From: Avena insularis
Lineage: Eukaryota; Streptophyta; Magnoliopsida; Poales; Poaceae
DNA: 64,000 bases
Assembly: GCA_023614405.1 (NCBI GenBank)
Contig: CM042697.1
Coordinates: 303,956,323 to 304,020,322 of the forward strand
Direction of reading: 5' to 3'
Below are positions 54,448 to 64,000 of this stretch, one piece after another (within the stretch, counting starts at the first letter, position 1; each line of letters begins with the position of its first letter). The translations under genes and the position numbers were made by a program. Under the pieces are notes generated by a model. The model ran no database searches and was not told the origin of the DNA. It was given only the letters and a program-made list of their open reading frames with translations.

Positions 54448-55940
54448 CTGCTATCTACGAGGAAATCAAGCGTCTTAACCTTGAAGTAGTTCCTTGTGGA
54501 TTCCTTGCTAACCTTGAGATAAAATCTTCTCTGGAGAACCAAATCAAGGAAGCTCAAAAACAAGATAGTGAGATCACTGATATCAAAGAACGTGTGGCAA
54601 GTGGTGAAGCTAAATGTTTCTCCATCAATGATCAAGGTACTCTCTATTTTGGTAACCGGCTAGTGGTTCCAAACAGTCGAAAAATCAAAGATCTAATATT
54701 TTTGGAAGCTCATGAATCCCCTCTGTCTATCCATCCTGGTGGTACCAAGATGTACCGAGATCTCCATCAAAGATTTTGGTGGAGTGGAATGAAACCAGAA
54801 ATCGCTCGCTTTGTTGTAGAGTGCGACGTTTGCCATCGTGTGAAGGCTGAACACCAAAGGCCTGCTGGACTTCTGTAGCCGTTGAAAATTCCTGAGTGGA
54901 AATGGGATGAAATTGGTATGGATTTTGTCACTGGACTCCCAAAAACACAAGCAGGAAATGATGCCATATGGGTAATAGTTGATCGGCTATCCAAAGTTGC
55001 TCATTTCCTTCCGGTTCGAGAAACTATCCGTGCTAGTCAAATGGCTGATCTATACATCTCTCGGATCGTCGTTCTTCATGGTGTTCCCAAGAAGATCATT
55101 TCTGATCGTGGAAGTTTATTTACTTCCAAATTCTGGCAAAGTTTGCAAGAAGCAATGTGAAGTCATGTCTGCTTCAGCACAACTTATATCCTAAAACCGG
55201 TGGTCAGACCGAAAGAGTGAATCAAATTCTTGAAGACATGCTTAGAGCGTGTGTCATATCCTTTGGAAAGAACTAGGAGAAATGTCTTCCTTTTGCGGAG
55301 TTCTCCTACAACAACAGTTTTCAATCCAGTTTGGGCATGGCACCTTTCCAATTTCTGTATGGGAGAACATGTTGAACACCGCTGAACTGGACAGAAACTG
55401 GCGAAAGACAATTCTTTGGTCCGGACATGATCCAAGAAGCAGAAGATCAAGTTCGCATAATTCAAGAGCGTCTGAAGGCCGCTCAATCTCGTCAGAAGAC
55501 CAACTACGATCGTCATCATATTGATGTTCATTATGAAGTTGGTGATCAAGTTTACCTCCGGGTCACTCCTCTGAAGGGTGTCCATCGATTCGGTATCAAG
55601 GGCAAATTGGCTCCTCGCTACGTTGGTCCCTTTCGCATTCTCTCCAAGCGGGCTGAGCTTGCCTACAAATTGGATCTACCTTCAACTTTTCCAGAGGTTC
55701 ATGATGTCTTTCATGTGTCTCAACTCAAGCGTTGCTTCAAAGATCCCATTCATGGTGTGGACCATGAAACTTTGGATCTCCAAGATGATCTAACCTGCCG
55801 AGAATACCCTGTTCGTATTCTTGATGAAACCGAGCACAAGACTCGTCATCAAACCATCAAGTTCCTGAAAGTTCAATGGTCTCATCACTCTGAGTCAGAA
55901 GCAACCTAGGAACGCGAAGATCGTCTTCGATCTGAGTACC
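54417..55940 (+). pseudogene. Integrase with chromodomain-like tail
   Basis: Zinc head with H-H-C-C (LEAHESPLSIHPGGTKMYRD, VVECDVCHRVKAEH), TAG at 54876, then [13 protein letters not shown] (Asp), [14 protein letters not shown] (Asp). A frameshift near 55155 and TGGQTERVNQILED (Glu) in another frame. From 55427 an open frame gives the C-terminal domain (YEVGDQVYLRVTPLKGVHRF, VHDVFHVSQLKRCF) and a chromodomain-like end (YPVRILDETEHKTRHQTIKF) cut by TAG at 55907-55909. Confidence 0.9.
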
Positions 55941-56000
55941 CTGCCTTTTTTTCTAAAACCTAGGAATCTCGGGTCAAGATTCTTGTAAATGGGGTAGAGC
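55941..56000 (+). other. 3' end before LTR with polypurine-type tract
   Basis: AAATGGGGTAGAGC (55987-56000) abuts the 3' LTR and is the likely plus-strand primer site. Confidence 0.65.
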
Positions 56001-59000
56001 TGTGACACCCTTTTGTGTAATATAAATAAGGACATGTTTGAGCATTGCATGCATGCATAACACTTGCACTTTGGTTTAATCAAGAAATAACCAACAAAAC
56101 CCTAAACCCTAACTCCCCTCTCTATTTGAAACATTCATCTGGTTTTGAAAAATATTTGGGAAGAAACACAAAATGCATGGAGCCCAATCAGTACCAAGGG
56201 CCCCTTAGTGTTTTCAGTTATATTACAAAAGTTTCTGTAATTTGAAATTATTCAAAACAGATTTGAATTCAAAATACAAAAGGGAAATCAGAAAATAGAA
56301 ATAGAAAAACATTTCTAGAAATAAAAACATCTGTCTACTCTAACTGGGCCGAGCCCACCTCCCTCTCTCTTTACGCCATCACCATTCAGCCAGCCCCAAA
56401 GCCTGGCCTAGTCAGTCTTCTTCGCGTCTTTCTCATGACAGCTTGCGCTCGGTTCCGCTCGGCCGCATGACATTCGATGCTCACGGCCGCGATTCGTGCC
56501 GCCACCCCCGAGCGTCTACAAGATCTACTAGACGCCGACGACTAACCCTAAACCGCCACTTTCTCCTCTCCCTAGATCTCCCGCTCCATGGACGAACCCT
56601 AGCCCGGCCAGAACTTCGTGCCGCCGCCGTTTGAAGCCTCCCCGTGCCCCGTCGAACCCGCCTTGAGCTCCGCCTCGTCGCCCTGGTGCTTCTCTCCAAA
56701 GGAATCGGACGCGGGCACTCAGAATCGTCGCCCTCGACCTCACCTCTCCAAGCTCCGGCCGTCGCGTTCTTCTTTGATTCCGACGTCTCCCGTGATCGCC
56801 TCGCCACCACCTCCATCGTGCTCAGGGTGAGCCTCTGGTCCTCGCAGACCACTCTGTTTCCTCTCTCTCGCCCTCTAGCCCCCTCCCCTCGACCACCCAT
56901 ACCGTCGTAACCGCCCACGTCGCTCCCGCCACTCCAAAGAACCCCCACCTGCGCCGCCACTTTCTCGCTCAGCGTGATGCTTGAGTCCATGGCATGCCCT
57001 CAAGATCCTCGCGCTGCTTGATTGATCGAGCATCGATCTGAGGATCAAGCCCCAGATGACATCAGCATGATGTCATGCTGATGTCATTTCTCCTTTTCTT
57101 TTTCTGTAATTATTTCTAAAATGGAAAATGTATGATAGGTGGGCCATACCTGTCAGGATTTTATTATTTTCTATAAATATTTTCTAAAATGATTAAAAGT
57201 CTGACATGTGGGCCCAAGTTTGGAAATTATTTCAAATATTCCAAAAATGATTTAAAATGAATTAAAATTTGGGAAATTCATAACTAATTCATTTTAAATC
57301 ATAAAATACAAATAATATATCAAAATGATCATAAAAATGGAACCTATCTAACTAAGCTATAATCATACATTGTTAATCAACTTTGATAGCAAGTTTAATT
57401 AGAAGAACCAATTGAACCCCACAGGTGATTCTGATGATCCCCTGTTTTAGGGTTTGCACATCTCGGACCCCCTTTAAAGTGACCAAGCATGCTTTAGGGT
57501 TCAATTCAACACTATTCAACTTTTCATATCATCCATATTGTATGAGCATTGCACATGCCATGTGTTGAGTGTTGCTTTCTCTTTTCTGGTGATTGGTTCT
57601 CGCGAATAGGAACTGAACCCGAAGCTGAAGTCAACGCCAACGAAGAGCAGTATCAGTCCAACAACGGACAAGGTAAGCGAAGCCCCACTCATACCTATGA
57701 ATCATATGTTTACAAAGTATTTAATTCTCGAAATATGCATTCGGTTCAACAGTCTTCTATCAGTAGATAGAGTAACCCTATCTGATGCATGTTCTCCTTT
57801 GCGAACTATATTATCTGATCCACTGCTCCTAGCATAACTAGGGTTTGGCTTATGAGCGTCGCTAGTGCCACAAGTTCAGTCAAGCTTAGCCATGCTTAGT
57901 GATCCGATGCCGATTATGCAGGTGATGCACCAGAGATGTGAATGAATCCTGTATGGTATGATGTGGTGAAGTGATCAGAGATGGATGATAAACATGCTAA
58001 GGCTTGTATGGGAGGCCACGTGGGTTGTGGTTTTTGCTGTCCCATACTTGCCACCCTTAGGACCTGATGTTCTCGCCTCTTAAACCAAGACGAGCGTATA
58101 ACCACACGGGGGCCTGGAAACTCCCTCGACTCACTAACTTGCCTAGTAGATTCCATGAGTCACATAGTTCGGGCTTTCCATTCGACATACGCATATTGGT
58201 TGTTCTTGAATGGAGGTGAATGAGGTGCATTCATATAGGTAGGTAACCGTGGCAGGGAATGGGAGATGCCCGACATGCGTAATTTCAAACCCTGTTCACA
58301 TCGCTAGGGACCGACTTCGGGACTCGACCCGTTACGGCGGCATCTCCTTAGTGCGCGACTCATGGTCTCGGCGAAAGCAAGGTAAAGGTCGTGGTCAACC
58401 ACTCTCTGCCGGCCTTCCAAGGAAGAGGGCTAAAAATTAGGCATTAAGAATCGGTTGGTACATGTGGGTAAAGTTGTGCACCCCTACAGGGTTATTAATC
58501 TTTTCGAAAAGCCGCGTCCACGGTTATGGACGACTTGGGAACGGATTCTATGATCATAGAGAATTATAACCGAATGATAAAACTTGCCAACTAAAGTGAG
58601 ATCCGGAATACTTCCTCGGGGTTGTTGAGGGGGTAGTCTGGGAAGAAAAGTTCAGTTGATGATGATACTTGGTGGATATGAAAGATGATTTTAAGAGCTA
58701 GAGTTGAAGTCTTTTTATCCCCATGTGAAAATGATCTGACTAGACGAGTTTATTCTCCCTCTTGTTTTGAAAATAAAAGATGGCTTTATGCAAAAATAAC
58801 TCCACTAGCCATAAGTCTTGCGGAGTACACCCTGTACTCAGCCTTGCGTCGTTGATGTTTTTCTACAGATGATGCTACTCCAACTAAAGGTGGTTTCTAC
58901 GTCGAAGTCGACGAGTAGTCGGGGTTCCGGGGCAGCAGCCTAGGATCTATGGAAGGGTCGCTACTTCTATTATGGCCTCTTAGGCCCTTTGCTAAGTTTG

Positions 59001-59225
59001 TTGTTTAGAACAACTTGTTTGCTTCCGTTGTTTGATGTAATGATGGGTCTGTGACCCCTGGCTTGTATGACTGGTTTGTAACTCTCTTAAGAGTTTACCT
59101 TATTAATGTATGGTTTGTATGTTCTGTAATGTTACCGATCTCTCCCTGCGTGTTTCGAAAGTTAGGTTAGTCTTATATTAGATGAAGATCTGGTATTCGC
59201 CTAGCCCTGATACCGGGTCGTGACA
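56001..59225 (+). repeat. 3' LTR of the Tekay-like element
   Basis: Starts TGTGACACCC, ends GGTCGTGACA. Contains a near-perfect inverted repeat at 57056-57087 absent from the 5' LTR. Confidence 0.95.
57056..57087. repeat. 32-bp inverted repeat in one LTR
   Basis: Arms ATGACATCAGCATGA and TCATGCTGATGTCAT (15 bp each, perfect) around TG. The 5' LTR has only the right arm. Confidence 0.85.
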
Positions 59226-59230
59226 GCGGG
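59226..59230. repeat. Target-site duplication GCGGG, right copy
   Basis: Matches 47746-47750. Confidence 0.92.
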
Positions 59231-60092
59231 CCACCACTGGGAGCGCCCCACGAGCTAGCTCCTGTGGCGCGCCCTCGGCTCTCTAACGACGAGCCACCTC
59301 TGATTCCAGAGTCGCCCGCGGTTCCGTTGGTACATCCACAATAGCAGAAAACATTCCAGTTTGTGCCGGTTCCCTAGCCGCGTGAGATTGCACATATTGA
59401 TGATGGAGGATACATCAAGCCACCAAAGCATGATTTCCCTAGGTTTGAAGGTACTTTGCCCAACCTTTGGCTGGGCCGATGCATGGCCTACTTCGATTTG
59501 TACCGCGTGCAGGCTCCTAGATGGGTTACCACGGCTCCCTATACATGGATGGCCACGCTGCTCTTTGGTTGCAAGCTTTTCGGCAGAAACACCATCAGGT
59601 TACATGGGAAATTTTCTATCAGGCTGTTGTGGAGGAGTTTGGACCTGATGAATATGAGATTCAAATGCACCAACTATTGCAGTTGCGCCAAAAAGGGTAT
59701 GTGGCTGAATATAGGCTCCAATTCGAGAAGCTTATGTATCATTTGCTTGCCATGGAGCCATCCTTAAGACCCAGGTTTTTCATCACTCAGTTCATGCTTG
59801 GTCTAAAGGATGAAATCAGAACTATAGTCAGGATTTACGCACCAACTAATATCACGAGAGCGATGGTTTTTGCAAGGATCCAAGAAGAAGAACTAGAGGC
59901 GACCAAATCCGTCCCGGTCGGGCCGCCCACCACCATTACCAGCTCCTTTGCCCGGTTAAAGCACCTCCACGGGTTGTCACTGGTGATTTTGGCCATGAGC
60001 GACAGTTACGTGATTATCGTCGCGCCAATGGGTTGTGTTTCAAATGCGGTGAACGCTATTCCTGGGATCATCGGTGAAAGAAACAAGCACAA
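59231..60092 (+). pseudogene. Chromovirus gag, 3' fragment
   Basis: Continuation of 47436-47750. IDDGGYIKPPKHDFPRFEGT at 59396-59455, then HGSLYMDGHAALWLQAFRQK and EEFGPDEYEIQMHQLLQLRQ (59530-59690), LAMEPSLRPRFFITQFMLGL (59751-59810). A degenerate zinc knuckle (LCFKCGERYSWDH) lies near 60032-60072. Stops near 59343 and 59373 and frame changes break it. Confidence 0.8.
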
Positions 60093-60691
60093 TTGTTGAT
60101 TATCCAGGTTGGGGACTATGGTGAAGTGCTATCTGATGATGTTGTCCGTGCCTTGGAATTGCCAGATGATCCTGCCGCACCAGTGGCAGAATGTTGCATG
60201 TTATGTGCCCAAGCCCAGGCTGGAACTGAATACCCTTCCACTATTCGGTTACCTGTTCGTGTTGGAGATCAGACGATGTTACTACTTCTTGATTCTGGGA
60301 TCTCGCATAGCTTCATCAATGTAGTGTTTGCATATGGAATTGGTGCTGCCACCATATCCATTCCTTCTGCACCTGTCAAGATTGCCAATGGACAGTATAC
60401 CACTTGTGATAGGATGGCGCCGCAATTGGAATGGAATGCTCAGGGCCATACATTTGCCACTGATTTGCGTGTACTGGAACTGGGTGCTTCTGACGGTGTG
60501 CTTGGAACAGATTGGCTCGACTCTTTCAGTCCCATGAACTATACTGGAAAGGGAAGGCCATTTCTTTCGATTACAAGGGCAAGCAAATCACGTTACAAGG
60601 CATTCGTCCAACTCAAACACACCAACTAGAGCAGATTGATGTTGAAACATTGCGGCAACTTCAGTCTACTAATTAGATTTGGGCTCTAGCT
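60093..60691 (+). pseudogene. Chromovirus aspartic protease
   Basis: Asp-Ser-Gly at 60291-60299 (LLLLDSGISHSFI), preceded by STIRLPVRVGDQTML and followed by LGASDGVLGTDWLDSFSP. Frame changes to the pol frame between 60530 and 60692. Confidence 0.82.
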
Positions 60692-62036
60692 GTGGTGGAA
60701 AAAATTTCAGATGCCGTGTCATCAGTAAATTCAGAAACACCGGCTACTGTGTGTGCAATTCTAACTGAATATGCAGTTGTCTTCTCCGAACCAAAGGGTT
60801 TGCCACCACACCGTCAGTACGATCATGCTATTACTTTGGAAGAAGGTGCAGTGCCACCTAACAACAAACCATACCGCTACTCGCCAATGCAGAAGGATGA
60901 AATCGAGTGCCAAGTTCATGAAATGTTATGAACTGGTGTGATTGTGAACAACATGAGTCCCTATGCTGCTCCGGTGCTGCTAGTGCGGAAGAAAGAAGGC
61001 AGTTGGAGGTTTTGCATTGACTACCGCCACCTCAATTTGGCTACAATCAAGAATAAATTCCCTCTTCCAATAGTTGATGAGCTCCTGGATGAATTGGTCG
61101 GCGCCGCCTTCTTCTCCAAACTATATTTGCGTGCGGGATACCATCAGATCTGTATGTGTGAAGAAGATGAGGATAAGATTGTATATAAGACACACCACGA
61201 GCACTTCCAATTCCGCGTTATGACCTTCGGCCTAACGAATGTGCCGGCAACATTTCAGTGCTTGATGAACTCAATCTTTGCTGCTTACACCCGTAAGTTT
61301 GTTATTGTATTCCTAGATGACATCCTTGTGTATAGTGCCACTCTGCAGGAGCACCAAGAACACCTTCGCCTTGTCCTTGCTCTTCTTCACCAGCACCATC
61401 TATACGCCAAGGCATCCAAGTGCTCGTTCGTGCAAGATCGAATCGAGTACCTGGGCCATGTCATCTCCCGCGATGGCATGGCGACAGATGGGGACAAATC
61501 TCATGCACTCCACGCGTGGCCTACACCAACAAATGTCACCGAGCTCCGCAGCTTCCTCGGCCTGATAGGCTACTACCGCAAGTTTGTCCCTCTCTACGAC
61601 ATCATTGCCAAGCCGTTGACCAAACTGCTGACCAAGAAGGGCTTTCAATGGTCTGACAATGCCTAGGTCGCGTTTGATCAACTAAAGCTTGCAATGACCG
61701 ACACTCCTATGCTCTCCCTGCCTAACTTTGACAAGCCTTTTGCAATAGAGACAGATGCATGTGATATGGGCGTCGATGCCATACTAGTGCAAGATGGCCA
61801 TCCAATAGCTTACTTTAGTAAGGCGCTCGGTGTTCGCAATCAGAATCTTTCCACTTATGAGAAAGAATTTCTCGCTGTCATGATGGCTGTGGATAAGTGG
61901 CGTGCCTACTTGCAGCGTGGCCCCTTCCTCATCATCATGAATCACAAGAGTCTCTACAACCTTGGCGATCATCAACTTGACACTGAACTTCAGCACAAGG
62001 CTATGGCAAAATTAGTAGGGCTGCATAATGGGTTGA
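60692..62036 (+). pseudogene. Chromovirus reverse transcriptase and RNase H
   Basis: One frame with stops at 60929 (TGA) and 61664 (TAG). RT: PYAAPVLLVRKKEGSWRFCI, IKNKFPLPIVDELLDELVGA, MTFGLTNVPATFQCLMNSIF, FLDD at 61310-61321, YLGHVISRDGMATDGDKSHA. RNase H: PFAIETDACDMGVDAILVQD, LSTYEKEFLAVMMAVDKWRA. The join KLVGLHNG-LIRYRGRLWIG near 62030 looks like an in-frame internal deletion between RNase H and the integrase head. Confidence 0.88.
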
Positions 62037-63150
62037 TTCGCTATCGTGGCAGACTGTGGATTGGAGCGAACACAACGCTACAGACCAAACTCATTAGTGC
62101 CCTTCATGCTAGTGCTGTTGGGGGCCATTCTGGCACCACTACCACATATCATCGACTGAAGAAATTGTTTCAATTGAAAGGACTCAAATAAGTTGTGGAG
62201 GATTTTGTTTGCCAGTGTGCCATTTGTCAGCATTCTAAACACGAACACACCAAACCAGCTGGCAAGCTACAGCCTCTTCCCATACCTGAGGTCCCATGGC
62301 AAGACATTTCCATGGACTTCGTTGAGGGATTGCCTAAGTCTGATGGCTATGAGGTGATTATGGTGGTTGTTGATCGGTTGACTAAGTTTGCACACTTCAT
62401 ACCTCTTTGACACCCTTTCACCGCAGCTTAAGTGGCTAGAGCTCTCTGGGATAATGTCATCAAAATTCATGGCGTTCCTCTCACGATCGTGTCAGACCGA
62501 GATCGTATCTTCACTAGCTCCATCTGGTGTGAACTTCTATCGACTGCTGGTACAAAATTTCTCTACTCTGCTGCCTATCATCCAAAAACAGACAGGCAAA
62601 CCGAGCGCGTTAATCAATGCATCTAGATGTACGTGCGTGGAGCTGTGCATGAGACACCGCGTCAGTGGTGAAAATGGCTGCCAGCGGCTGAGTTCTAGTA
62701 TAACTCTTCTCATCATGCTTCTCTCAATTTCTCTCCCCTTAAGGCCCTTTTTGGACGTGAGCCCAACCTGGGAGGCATGCTGCAATGTGATGTTCCTTTA
62801 GATGGAGGCGAAGAGATGGATTGGCCTACTCACATGGCTGCTTTACGTGCCTAGCTTCTTCGTGCACAATGAAGAATCAAGAAGAAGGCTGGTCGAAACC
62901 GAGTGGAAAGGGAACTCAATGTTGGTGATCAGATGCTGCTGAAGTTACAGCCATATGCTCAGACTAGTGTCGCTAACCATCCATGTGCTAAGCTGGCGTA
63001 AAAGTTTTTCGGTCCCTTTCTGGTGGAGACGAAGATTGGTTTATTGGCATACAAGCTCACTTTACCACCTGATAGTCGAATTCACCCGATGTTCCATGTC
63101 TCACAGCTAAAACCATTCCATCCAAACTATGCTCTAGTGTTCGGTGAGCT
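62037..63150 (+). pseudogene. Chromovirus integrase
   Basis: Same frame as RT. Zinc head (LHASAVGGHSGTTTTYHRLK, CQCAICQHSKHEHTKPAGKL), ISMDFVEGLPKSDGYEVIMV (Asp), IVSDRDRIFTSSIW (Asp), HPKTDRQTERVNQ (Glu), C-terminal ELNVGDQMLLKLQPYAQTSV and HPMFHVSQLKPFHP. Nine stops at 62189, 62408, 62429, 62624, 62669, 62696, 62852, 62870 and 62999, but no frameshift. Confidence 0.88.
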
Positions 63151-63365
63151 TCCTCGACCACCGGATCTTGCTACTGCAGATCTCACTCCTTCAAGAATTC
63201 TAGAGCGCAGAATGGTGAAGAAAGGAAACTCTGCTGCTATATAGCTAAAGATTCAATGGGGCAACTCTTCATCAGAGGCTGCTACATGGGAGGACTACGA
63301 CATGCTTCGTCGCTGTTACCAGCTGCTCCTATCTGGACTGGCGCTTCTTCTGAAGGAGTGGGCAA
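63151..63365 (+). pseudogene. Chromodomain tail of the old chromovirus
   Basis: PSRILERRMVKKGNSAAI, TAG at 63242-63244, then LKIQWGNSSSEAATWEDYDM in the same frame: the pattern of the C-terminal chromodomain, which in this group is thought to guide integration to particular chromatin. The frame reaches the 3' LTR. Confidence 0.75.
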
Positions 63366-63655
63366 TGTCACACCTGCTACTACTTCAATATCTTCAGAGT
63401 AGTTGTTGTGTCAAATGTGAGCACTAGCATGCGTGTGGAATGAGTGGGTTGGCCGCTTGTGGCCCTGAACCAAGAAACGGTATGTGATAAATACCGGACT
63501 CGAGCTCTATAACGGGATATCAATGAAATAGAATCTGGTCGCGTCTCTCACCTTCTCTCTGTTTGGCCCCTCTCCTGCTTGCTTGTCCTCACCCCAAACT
63601 CCAATTCCCTAATCTACTGTGCGATCTAGATCTCATCAAGGATCGCGTCATCACA
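63366..63655 (+). repeat. 3' LTR of the old chromovirus
   Basis: 290 bp, TGTCACACCTGC to ATCACA. Represents the LTR without the RNase H insertion. Confidence 0.92.
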
Positions 63656-63660
63656 CTCAA
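63656..63660. repeat. Target-site duplication CTCAA, right copy
   Basis: Matches 46251-46255. Confidence 0.9.
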
Positions 63661-63717
63661 CCCTTTAGGCTGGTTATAGTGGGAGTATCATAATACTAGT
63701 ATCATGCATATGATACT
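63661..63717. repeat. MITE-like motif
   Basis: GGCTGGTTATAGTGGGAGTA resembles the terminal motif of abundant grass MITEs, followed by the near-palindrome AGTATCAT-GCAT-ATGATACT (63698-63717). The other end is not in view. Confidence 0.4.
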
Positions 63718-64000
63718 TGTCACATCCCAAAATTCTCCTAATTTTTGGAATGTGAAATAAATAAATAAGTTTGATTGATTGATTGACTATGTTGAAAATT
63801 CTCAAAGAGAAGAAACTTTTTGAATAGAAAATCCTCTCAACCATGAATTCAAAATCTTATATCCTTTTGTTAAGACCTAAGTAGCCATATAGGAAAAAGG
63901 GCATGGATTGATTATGGATTGTAGAATTGGTGTGCAAGATTTCAAAATGAAAATCATGAAGCATTCATAAGCATTTCATCCATGCAAAGTTCTCACAAAC
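63718..64000 (+). mobile_element. Possible start of another LTR, cut by the window end
   Basis: TGTCACATCCCAAAATTC has the TG start and composition of chromovirus-type LTRs, and it abuts the MITE-like motif abruptly. No second LTR or internal region is visible, so this is tentative. Confidence 0.4.

Larger units (their letters stand above)
47751..59225 (+). mobile_element. Tekay-like chromovirus (Ty3/Gypsy), complete but defective
   Basis: 11,475 bp with 3230- and 3225-bp LTRs, target-site duplication GCGGG, primer site, gag with zinc knuckle, PR, RT, RNase H, integrase and chromodomain-like tail. Long LTRs and the gag and pol motifs fit the Tekay/Del clade. Inserted in the gag of the older chromovirus, same orientation. 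Reading is broken by TAG at 51959-51961 and frameshifts near 52790, 54415 and 55155. Confidence 0.93.
46256..63655 (+). mobile_element. Old chromovirus (Reina-like Ty3/Gypsy) hosting a nested element
   Basis: LTRs start TGTCACACCTGC and end ATCACA; 5' LTR 46256-47296 (enlarged by an insertion), 3' LTR 63366-63655 (290 bp). Target-site duplication CTCAA on both sides. Gag is split at 47750/59231 by a second retrotransposon. Pol has PR-RT-RH-INT and a C-terminal chromodomain. Short LTRs, a Met-tRNA-type primer site and the chromodomain suggest the Reina clade. LTR divergence is about 5-8% by eye, so this is the oldest dated insertion here. Confidence 0.88.

Overview
The window is repeat DNA from a large grass genome, almost certainly a Triticeae species (wheat, Aegilops, barley or rye type). 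The strongest pointer is a complete copia element whose 1.9 kb LTRs start TGTTGGAGATATGCCCTAGA, the signature of the Angela/BARE1/WIS family. The rest is nested Ty3/Gypsy elements, their internally spliced antisense genes, and a few small islands of older sequence. I see no intact host gene and no tRNA, rRNA or CRISPR.

Layout. (1) 1-25740, minus strand: a Tat-clade Gypsy element whose 3' LTR lies left of the window and whose 5' LTR is 25194-25740. It carries a 6.4 kb head-to-tail internal duplication: the stretch 1750-8180 recurs as 8177-10915 plus 19921-23420, with a 5-bp microhomology at the join. An Angela-type copia element (10916-19915, target-site duplication CAATG) sits in the second copy, so it inserted after the duplication. 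The Gypsy LTR interrupts a small putative gene at 25741-26033 that still has a TATA box. (2) 26034-30689: an island with a DUF4283/LINE-ORF1-like pseudogene and unassigned sequence. (3) 30690-43817: a complete second Tat-type Gypsy element, plus strand, 13.1 kb, 502-bp LTRs, target-site duplication AAAAC, with gag-pol forward and two spliced antisense genes. (4) 43818-46250: an unassigned island. (5) 46251-63660: an old chromovirus with short LTRs (Reina-like, target-site duplication CTCAA). Its 5' LTR contains a foreign RNase H fragment. Its gag is split by a second chromovirus (Tekay-like, 47751-59225, 3.2 kb LTRs, target-site duplication GCGGG). (6) 63661-64000: a MITE-like motif and what looks like the start of another LTR.

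How it fits together. All retroelement reading frames are broken, so these are relics. Four insertions have a target-site duplication or LTR pair that can be read directly, which gives relative ages: the host chromovirus (about 5-8% LTR divergence by eye) is older than the element in its gag; the 13.1 kb Tat element has 14 substitutions per 502 bp between LTRs. The most unusual structure is shared by the two Tat elements. Both carry spliced antisense genes with a common C-terminal domain, and both have repeated GGGGGCTAC modules on the element sense strand that match the sequence just before the 3' LTR of the complete copy, as if the polypurine tract had been amplified.
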